Shown here one piece after another: positions 1 to 5,400 of a stretch of 13,942 nt of DNA. Each line of letters opens with the position of its first letter. Position 1 is the stretch's first letter. Position numbers and translations under genes: made by a program. Under the pieces are notes generated by a model. That model saw only the letters and a list, made by a program, of their open reading frames with translations, was not told the DNA's origin and searched no databases. Location: the NCBI GenBank assembly GCA_015522055.1, contig WAMZ01000012.1, positions 1 through 13,942 on the forward strand, read 5' to 3'. Source of the stretch: Candidatus Geothermarchaeota archaeon (lineage in GTDB: Archaea > Thermoproteota > Nitrososphaeria > Geothermarchaeales > JDFR-13).

Positions 1-29
1 GGCATCAATAATTATACTATGTTTTTTAA

Positions 30-74
30 GTTACATCTATAACATAATTCTTTGGAATTATGTATAAATGTAAC
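30..74. promoter_or_regulatory. Nested 45-base palindrome upstream of the cDPG synthetase gene
   Basis: Two inverted repeats share one axis. The outer arms are GTTACAT (30-36) and ATGTAAC (68-74), a perfect 7-base match. The inner arms are ACATAATTC (42-50) and GAATTATGT (55-63), a perfect 9-base match around a TTTG loop. The arms are separated by CTATA on the left and ATAA on the right, so an RNA copy would form a 16-bp stem with one internal loop. The element ends one base before the GGTGAT ribosome-binding site of the gene starting at 88. TATA-like sequence lies inside it on both strands (TGTATAAATG on plus, TTTATACA on minus). It could be an operator, a divergent promoter or a leader RNA structure; the sequence alone does not decide. 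Confidence 0.6.
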
Positions 75-87
75 AGGTGATGCCGCT

Positions 88-1425
88 ATGAGGAGGGCCA
101 TTATAATGGGGGCTGCTGGCCGTGACTTCCATAACTTCAACGTATACTTCAGAAATAACCCAAATATCAGGGTAGTTGCCTTCACAGCCACGCAGATACC
201 CTTCATAGAGAATAGGAGGTATCCCCCGGAGCTAGCTGGCCCCAACTATCCAGATGGAATACCCATATACCCAGAGGAGATGCTCCCCGAATTAATAGAA
301 AAATACGATGTAACCGATGTATACTTCTCATACAGCGATGTATCCCACACATATGTAATGAATAGAGCCTCGATAGCCCTCAGTAGAGGAGCCTCATTCC
401 ACATACTAGGACCAAAAGATACCATGTTAAAATCAGTAAAACCAGTGATAGCCGTCACCGCGATGAGGACCGGGGCTGGCAAGAGCCCAACAACCAGATA
501 TATATCCAAGACATTAAAGAAGCTGGGATTCAGCGTCGGTATAATTAGGCACCCCATGCCCTACGGTGACTTAGTGAAGCAGAAAGCCCAGAGATTCACA
601 AAAATAGAGGACTTAGATAAATATGAAGTCACGATAGAGGAGAGGGAAGACTACGAGCCCCACCTACTTAATGGATTCAAAGTATATAGCGGTGTAGATT
701 ATCAAGAGGTACTCCAGCTAGCTGAGTCGGAGAACGATATTATAATATGGGACGGGGGGAACAACGACTATCCATTCATAAAGCCAGACCTATACATATG
801 TGTAGTAGATCCATATAGATGGAGACATATAGATACATACCATCCAGGAGAGACAAATGTCAGGGCCGCCAACCTAATAGTCTTAACAAAGGTCAACACC
901 GCATCAAAAGAAGATATAAAGGCAGCGGAGAGGAAGGTTAGGGAGATAAATAGCAATGCAGATATAGTCCCAGTAGAAATAATATTCAAACCAGACATAG
1001 ATATTGAGATCAGGGGTAAACGTGTAATAGTCGTGGAAGATGGGCCTACAGTGACCCACGGCGAGATGGGGTTCGGCGCAGCATATCTATATGCCAAAAA
1101 AGCGGGGGCAGAGATCGTGGACCCGAGACCCTACTTCATAGGGACCGTCAAAGAAACCACATCAAAATACCCACACCTAAAGGAATTAGTCCCGGCAATA
1201 GGATATAGTAAACGCCAGATACAGGAACTCCAGACCATACTAAACGGCATAGATGCCGACCTCATAGTATCAGCTACACCAACAAGGCTAACAAATATCA
1301 TGGAACTCAATAAGCCACTAGTACAGATATACTATGAGATCAATGACCATACAGGTAGGCTCAGAGAAGCCATAAAAAGATTCATAGACTCACTTGAACT
1401 ACAGCCTAGAAGCACAGCATTATAA
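88..1425 (+). CDS. cpgS: Cyclic 2,3-diphosphoglycerate synthetase family P-loop protein
   Basis: Length is 445 residues, close to the approximately 460 of the characterised Methanothermus fervidus enzyme, which closes 2,3-diphosphoglycerate into the cyclic form using ATP. Visible features are an N-terminal Rossmann-like segment (IIMGAAGRDFHNFNVYFR), a Walker A loop AMRTGAGKS at 125-133, a Walker-B-like WDGGNND at 221-227, and LTKVN at 266-270, which resembles a GTPase NKxD motif. The family (COG2403) is also often annotated as a predicted GTPase. The start is ATG at 88 because GGTGAT (76-81) lies six bases upstream; an in-frame TTG at 52 would fall inside the palindrome. I read it as cytosolic, with no signal peptide or membrane helix. 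Family membership is clear. The specific cDPG-forming activity is inferred, since most crenarchaeal members are untested. Confidence 0.85.
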   Translation: MRRAIIMGAAGRDFHNFNVYFRNNPNIRVVAFTATQIPFIENRRYPPELAGPNYPDGIPIYPEEMLPELIEKYDVTDVYFSYSDVSHTYVMNRASIALSRGASFHILGPKDTMLKSVKPVIAVTAMRTGAGKSPTTRYISKTLKKLGFSVGIIRHPMPYGDLVKQKAQRFTKIEDLDKYEVTIEEREDYEPHLLNGFKVYSGVDYQEVLQLAESENDIIIWDGGNNDYPFIKPDLYICVVDPYRWRHIDTYHPGETNVRAANLIVLTKVNTASKEDIKAAERKVREINSNADIVPVEIIFKPDIDIEIRGKRVIVVEDGPTVTHGEMGFGAAYLYAKKAGAEIVDPRPYFIGTVKETTSKYPHLKELVPAIGYSKRQIQELQTILNGIDADLIVSATPTRLTNIMELNKPLVQIYYEINDHTGRLREAIKRFIDSLELQPRSTAL

Positions 1426-1437
1426 TACAATACATTA

Positions 1438-1445
1438 TTTATAAT
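1438..1445 (+). promoter_or_regulatory. TATA-like element before the coiled-coil protein
   Basis: TTTATAAT lies in the 34-base gap after the cDPG synthetase stop. It resembles an archaeal TATA box, but its centre is only about 18 bases before the ATG at 1460, nearer than the usual 26 bases to a transcription start. Either transcription begins inside the annotated reading frame and the true start is later (a TTG lies at 1499), or the gene is read through from cpgS and this is simply AT-rich spacer. Weak call. Confidence 0.25.
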
Positions 1446-1459
1446 ATTATTGATGTCTA

Positions 1460-1993
1460 ATGAGCAATGAGGAGATAAATCTAGATAAGATAGTTGAGTT
1501 GAGGAGTAAGATAGAGGAGAAAATAAGTAAGTTGAAGCAAGAGCTTGAGGAGCTAAACACATTAATGCAGGTACTTGATAGGATTATAGAAGAGGCTAGT
1601 TACAAGCCAGCAATAGAACTAACCAAGGAGGAGAGGGAGGAAAGGCCTGTAAAGAGAGATGTTCTATTCACATGGAGGGGAAAGGCTCTGGCATGGGTAG
1701 ATATCTATCTAGATAGGGTTGTAGTAGATATATCTCCAGAAGCAAATATACCTATCGACCACAAGCTGGTGGCATATATTAAGAGGGAGCTAGATAGATT
1801 GTTCGAGGAGGACTTAGCCAGGGAGAGTAGGGGGGAGATCGAGCCCGGCAAGAGGTTCATATATACGATGGATGAAAAAGACGGCTTACTAACACAGATA
1901 GAGTTTATAGATCATGGAGACGAGGCTAGGAGGAGAGACCTACTCGGGAAAATAAGATGGGTATTAAGGACCTATGCTAGGGAGAACCTTTAG
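1460..1993 (+). CDS. Coiled-coil protein of unknown function
   Basis: I do not recognise this 177-residue protein. Residues 8-45 are heptad-like and rich in K/E/L (IVELRSKIEEKISKLKQELE and onward), typical of a coiled coil. Residues 66-150 look like a compact alpha/beta domain with a distinctive WRGKALAWVDIYLDRVVVD stretch. The C-terminus is basic (KIRWVLRTYARENL). There is no signal peptide, membrane helix, Cys cluster or nucleotide-binding loop. The start is the first ATG after cpgS, with no strong ribosome-binding site. Its stop codon TAG (1991-1993) abuts the TAG of the opposite-strand DUF35 gene with no base between. It may be cotranscribed with cpgS, 34 bases upstream, but a functional link is only inference. 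Confidence 0.75.
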   Translation: MSNEEINLDKIVELRSKIEEKISKLKQELEELNTLMQVLDRIIEEASYKPAIELTKEEREERPVKRDVLFTWRGKALAWVDIYLDRVVVDISPEANIPIDHKLVAYIKRELDRLFEEDLARESRGEIEPGKRFIYTMDEKDGLLTQIEFIDHGDEARRRDLLGKIRWVLRTYARENL

Positions 1994-2389
1994 CTAACCA
2001 ACGGCTGGCCTAAATTTGACGCCATACACTATGTGGCCAGACTCGCCATAAGTATACAATTTCCTTAGCGTCGCCTCCAGCTCCATACCAACCCTAACCT
2101 CATCCGGCTCCACATCAGTCAACATCGCGAAGAGCCTAGTACCATCCAATAACTCTATATAGCCAACTATATACGGCGTTGAATATTTATATAAGGTGGG
2201 GGCTTGATACACAACCGTGTATGAAAGTAGCTTACCCCTCCTAGGCAGCTCAACCTCCTCCAGGTCACCTCCACACTTTAGGCACCTACTATTCCTAGGC
2301 GGGTAATATGTCGAGCCACAGCCTCCACACCTCGAACCTATCAATCTATACCTCCATATACGATCTCTCCACTCAGTGATCTCAGGCAC
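1994..2389 (-). CDS. DUF35 zinc-ribbon/OB-fold protein of the HMG-CoA synthase-thiolase complex
   Basis: Length is 131 residues. A zinc ribbon with CGGC at 21-24 and CLKC at 36-39 is preceded by the family helix (TEWRDRIWRYRLIGSR). An OB-fold beta domain follows at about 50-131 (LLSYTVVYQAPTLY, PYIVGYIELLDGTRLFAML, GMELEAT). In Methanothermococcus this protein bridges thiolase and HMG-CoA synthase so that acetoacetyl-CoA is passed within the complex; by position it should do the same here. The GTG at 2389 is chosen because it places the N-terminus where the family starts, overlaps the thiolase stop by 8 bases, and follows a G-rich GGGGGGTGGTGG tract. Earlier in-frame starts at 2428 (ATG) and 2431 (TTG) would add residues unlike the family. 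All four zinc ligands are present, so this partner looks intact. Confidence 0.85.
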   Translation of the reverse strand: MPEITEWRDRIWRYRLIGSRCGGCGSTYYPPRNSRCLKCGGDLEEVELPRRGKLLSYTVVYQAPTLYKYSTPYIVGYIELLDGTRLFAMLTDVEPDEVRVGMELEATLRKLYTYGESGHIVYGVKFRPAVG

Positions 2390-3527
2390 TACCACCACCC
2401 CCCACAACAAATACAATGGCTTGATCATCAAAACCCGACATCATATGAACCAATCCATACTCCCTCCTAGGGGCCTCCTCAAAACGCATGAATGCCTCGC
2501 ATAACTGGTAGGCCCCGGTCGCACCTATTGGATGCCCCCTAGCCTTCAACCCACCCATAATATCCACCGACACTTGCCTATCAAGATTGAACTTCCCACT
2601 CCAAACATCGTCTGCCCCGCTACCAGACCCAGATAAACCCAGGGCCTCCAAAGCCAACACACCAGTTATAGAGAAATTATCAAATAACTCTACAAATCTA
2701 AGGCTATCAATTGATATATTAGCCCTAGATAACGCAACCGAAGCCGCCTCAGCTGATGCATCAAAACTAAGTAAATTACTCCTATGGCTAATTGGCACCC
2801 TATTCCTAGCCACACCATAGCCTAGAAACTCCATATAATCCAGGCCTTCCTCCAAAGCCTTCTCCTTCGTAGTCAATACCAGAAACGCAGCCCCATCACC
2901 ATATGGAGCGACATCAAAAATGGTTAACGGGTCTGCCACTAAAGGAGCAGACATAGCCATGTCGAGTGATACAGCCCGCCTAAACATAGCATATGGATTA
3001 TTCACACCATTCTCATGGTCCAAAACTGATAATGAGGTTATCTTCTCCTTAGAGACACCATATTCCTCCATATATAGACGCGCCATTATAGCAGCTAAAC
3101 CCGCGTCGGTGAGACCTGAGTATTTCAATACCCTCCTATCGATATCAATAAGTATAGCCTCAAGAACATCACTAGGCAAATTATCACTAACCTTCTCAAC
3201 ACCACCAACCAATACATACTCGGCCGAACCCGACAATAGACGGTCGATACCGCTTAAGACAGCCAAGCCGGATGAGGCTCCACCAGCAGATATATTGACA
3301 GCCAGGCCATCGGCGAACCCAAGCTCATCAGCGACATGAATAGCCAAATTACCCTGTATACCTAACGCACCACTCAATGCAGACCCAACATATAGAGCAT
3401 CAACACTGGGTTGTTTAGCCATATCAAGAGCCATAGAAGCGGCGTCCGCAGCCAGGGACACGATATCCTTAGCCCAGTACTCCCCAACCCTTACTAATCC
3501 ATAGCCGACGGCGACTATCCCCTCCAT
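2382..3527 (-). CDS. Thiolase-family protein, probably catalytically inactive
   Basis: Length is 381 residues, full length for archaeal/SCP-x-like acetyl-CoA acetyltransferases. Family landmarks are present: HENGVNNPYAMFRR at 171-184, PYGDGAA near 208-214, and GGLKARGHPIGATG at 325-338 with catalytic His332. However, the nucleophile segment reads SAGGASSGLA, so Gly83 (codon GGA, 3279-3281) replaces the catalytic Cys. The usual HDxF reads FDNF, so Phe282 (2682-2684) replaces His, and the usual NPS before GGLKARGHP is DIM (322-324). The frame has no stop or frameshift, and it lies between HMG-CoA synthase (10-base gap) and DUF35 (8-base overlap). The start is ATG 3527, preceded by GAGGTG six bases upstream; an in-frame GTG at 3536 is less likely. 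Known homologues condense two acetyl-CoA. I infer that this one is a scaffold or CoA-binding subunit, or has altered chemistry. Confidence 0.85.
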   Translation of the reverse strand: MEGIVAVGYGLVRVGEYWAKDIVSLAADAASMALDMAKQPSVDALYVGSALSGALGIQGNLAIHVADELGFADGLAVNISAGGASSGLAVLSGIDRLLSGSAEYVLVGGVEKVSDNLPSDVLEAILIDIDRRVLKYSGLTDAGLAAIMARLYMEEYGVSKEKITSLSVLDHENGVNNPYAMFRRAVSLDMAMSAPLVADPLTIFDVAPYGDGAAFLVLTTKEKALEEGLDYMEFLGYGVARNRVPISHRSNLLSFDASAEAASVALSRANISIDSLRFVELFDNFSITGVLALEALGLSGSGSGADDVWSGKFNLDRQVSVDIMGGLKARGHPIGATGAYQLCEAFMRFEEAPRREYGLVHMMSGFDDQAIVFVVGGGGSA

Positions 3528-3537
3528 TAGACACACC

Positions 3538-4575
3538 TCATAACATTAACTTACCCCTATACCTTACATAGGTAGAATAGTCCTTGGTGACAAGCCTATC
3601 TAGGAAAGCCTTAAGTGGGGGCTTAGCACGACGCTCCTCAATAAGATCAGTAACAAGGAAGGAGAAGGTGTCACTTCCAGCTCCCGAACCAAAGCTAGCG
3701 AGTAGAATCCTATCACCCTCCTTAGCAACATCTAATGTAGCCGCCAGGCCAACCAGGGTAGCACCAGAATATGTATTGCCTATGATCGGGGATAATAAGC
3801 CGGGCTTTATCTGCTCCATGGAGAAGCCGAGCATCTTAGCCACACGCTGAGGAAACTTTGTGTTGGGCTGGTGGAAGATCGCGTAGTCAAAGTCCTTAGG
3901 CGAGTATCCATACTCCTCGAAAAACCTTCTGACTGAGGAGATGATATGATGGAAATAGGCCGGCTCACCAGTGAATCTAAATAAATGCCTGGGATACTTC
4001 TCCCCACTCCTCCTCCAGAAATCCGGTGTATCCGATACATATGAATTAGAAGCCTCTATCACAGCCAATACACCATCATCCGCCCTCGAGATTATCAGAG
4101 CTGCTCCACCCGCCGCAGCGGTATACTCCAACTCGTCGCCAGGCCTACCCTGAGACGTATCTGTACCAACAGCGATACCAAAATCGATCATTCCAGAAGA
4201 CACCAAGCCAGCTATCGCTTGTATAGCCTCGGTACCAGCCTTACATGCAAACTCAAAGTCAGCAGATAGGGTATTCCTACTAAGGCCAAGAGCATCCACC
4301 AGAACAGTCCCTGAGGGCTTCACCGCATAAGGCTTGGACTCAGACCCGACATACACAGCCCCAATCCTATCCCTAGGGGCTCCCGACGACTCAATAGCAA
4401 TCCTACAAGCCTCATAAGCGATAGTCAGGCTATCCTCATCATAGGAGGGGAAGGTCTTACTCTTAATCGGAGTCGACAACTTCCCCCAAACCTGGGCAAT
4501 AACACTATTCTCAATAATATACCGAGGAATATAAGCCCCATAGCCATATATACCGACCTTATTAGAGGTCTTCAC
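3538..4575 (-). CDS. mvaS: Hydroxymethylglutaryl-CoA synthase, archaeal type
   Basis: Length is 345 residues, normal for archaeal HMG-CoA synthase, which condenses acetyl-CoA with acetoacetyl-CoA to feed the mevalonate route to isoprenoid ether lipids. The catalytic triad is visible: Glu79 in VGSES, Cys111 in FEFACKAG and His235 in IFHQPN. The glycine-rich C-terminal segment LLASFGSGAGSDTF (about 300-313) is also present. It is the first gene of a minus-strand operon with the thiolase-like protein and DUF35. I chose GTG 4575 because a GGGGGG tract (4584-4589) lies eight bases upstream; the alternative GTG at 4581 is only two bases from it. A strong TATA box at 4617-4624 gives a predicted leader of about 20 bases. 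It looks fully active, in contrast to the next gene. Confidence 0.93.
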   Translation of the reverse strand: MKTSNKVGIYGYGAYIPRYIIENSVIAQVWGKLSTPIKSKTFPSYDEDSLTIAYEACRIAIESSGAPRDRIGAVYVGSESKPYAVKPSGTVLVDALGLSRNTLSADFEFACKAGTEAIQAIAGLVSSGMIDFGIAVGTDTSQGRPGDELEYTAAAGGAALIISRADDGVLAVIEASNSYVSDTPDFWRRSGEKYPRHLFRFTGEPAYFHHIISSVRRFFEEYGYSPKDFDYAIFHQPNTKFPQRVAKMLGFSMEQIKPGLLSPIIGNTYSGATLVGLAATLDVAKEGDRILLASFGSGAGSDTFSFLVTDLIEERRAKPPLKAFLDRLVTKDYSTYVRYRGKLML

Positions 4576-4616
4576 TCCCACAACCCCCCTTTTCCAATAA
4601 CTTTAGAAAACACCAA

Positions 4617-4624
4617 TATATAAA
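4617..4624 (-). promoter_or_regulatory. TATA box of the HMG-CoA synthase operon
   Basis: On the minus strand this reads TTTATATA, a near-consensus crenarchaeal TATA box. Its centre predicts a transcription start near 4594, about 20 bases before the GTG at 4575 and just before the G-rich ribosome-binding tract. It makes the mevalonate operon independent of the upstream lhr-phosphoesterase operon on the same strand. Confidence 0.65.
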
Positions 4625-4639
4625 CTGGAATTAATATCT

Positions 4640-4660
4640 AACCTAAGAAATATTTAGGTT
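4640..4660. promoter_or_regulatory. Perfect 7-bp hairpin between the phosphoesterase and HMG-CoA synthase genes
   Basis: AACCTAA (4640-4646) and TTAGGTT (4654-4660) are exact inverted repeats around a 7-base loop. On the minus strand the hairpin starts five bases after the phosphoesterase stop codon and ends about 16 bases upstream of the HMG-CoA synthase TATA box. It could stabilise or end the lhr operon transcript, or be an operator for the next promoter. The run of T follows the hairpin on the plus strand, not on the transcribed one, so a simple hairpin-plus-U terminator is not supported. Confidence 0.45.
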
Positions 4661-4665
4661 TTTGC

Positions 4666-5400
4666 CTATATATAGTCGACAAAATCCTTGAGCACAGGGA
4701 ACTCCTGAACAGTCTCACCCGGTACAACCGCATAAGCCTTGAACCTAGATATATCAACACCCCTCATCAACGGGCTGAGCCTCTCATCCTCATAGATACT
4801 AATGGTAGCCCCTGTAGCCAACTCACCCACCGAGGGCAAGACTAGGACCCATCTATCGTTGAGTGGCCCCCACAGGAAACATTTAAACTTATATTTCACG
4901 CCTACGTCATCCCTAAGGCTTATCGAGGGATGCTCATGCCCAATTATAACTACATCACCTAAATTATCGGGCTTTGTATGGCCGTGAATTATTGAGTATG
5001 GGCCATGGTCATATCTCTCAACAAAGGGTATACCCAATCTATCAAGAACTACACCTAGGTAATTATCGTGGTTCCCCCTAACGACCAAAACCTCGTATCC
5101 TTCCCTTAGCTCCCTAAAGAGATTCCTCACATGTATCCACTCACTGGTATTCAATAATCCAAATCCATGCTTAACATCACCATTGAATATAACCATTGTC
5201 GGCCCAACATCATCCAGGATCCTCTTAACAAGCCTAATCGTCGACTCACTTATACTAGTAGGTAGATATATACCCTCGTTCGCCAAGGCCCCCTCAATAC
5301 CGAGATGGAGGTCACTCAAAACAACTGCATCAATAGATTTTATATATGCAGCCGGCCATGGATCGGCGATATAGAGATCCCCCTCATATATCTCAATCAC
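4666..5400 (-). CDS. COG1407-type calcineurin-like metallophosphoesterase, Lhr partner
   Basis: Length is 244 residues. The full set of two-metal phosphoesterase motifs is visible: SDLHLG with Asp30 and His32, NGDVKHG with Asp75, GNHD at 109-112, IIHGH at 138-141 and GHEHP at 154-158. The family (archaeal SbcD-related, MJ0037-like) hydrolyses phosphodiesters. A bacterial relative sits in DNA-repair operons with Lhr, a ligase and an exonuclease. Here it is translationally coupled to lhr: its GTG start overlaps the lhr TGA as GTGA at 5397-5400. This suggests nucleic-acid end processing in concert with the helicase; the substrate is not evident from sequence. It appears cytosolic, with no signal peptide. 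It is the last gene before the hairpin at 4640-4660. Confidence 0.88.
   Translation of the reverse strand: MIEIYEGDLYIADPWPAAYIKSIDAVVLSDLHLGIEGALANEGIYLPTSISESTIRLVKRILDDVGPTMVIFNGDVKHGFGLLNTSEWIHVRNLFRELREGYEVLVVRGNHDNYLGVVLDRLGIPFVERYDHGPYSIIHGHTKPDNLGDVVIIGHEHPSISLRDDVGVKYKFKCFLWGPLNDRWVLVLPSVGELATGATISIYEDERLSPLMRGVDISRFKAYAVVPGETVQEFPVLKDFVDYI

Noticed and set aside
52..87. TTG at 52 as start of the cDPG synthetase gene
   Set aside because: It lies in the loop of the palindrome with no ribosome-binding site, whereas ATG 88 has GGTGAT at ideal spacing and gives the normal family N-terminus.
2375..2431. A TGATGA box-C-like sequence with CTGA downstream on the minus strand, resembling an archaeal C/D box sRNA
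   Set aside because: It lies inside the thiolase-like coding end and DUF35 start, no box D'/C' pair is present, and both motifs are explained by coding sequence.
2382..3527. The thiolase-like gene as a decayed pseudogene
   Set aside because: The frame is open over the full family length, the fold motifs and GHP His are kept, and spacing to both neighbours is tight. Substitution at catalytic sites without frame damage fits a retained pseudoenzyme better.
4640..4665. Intrinsic terminator (hairpin plus T run) for a plus-strand transcript
   Set aside because: The T run after the hairpin is on the plus strand, but all genes here are on the minus strand and no plus-strand gene ends nearby.
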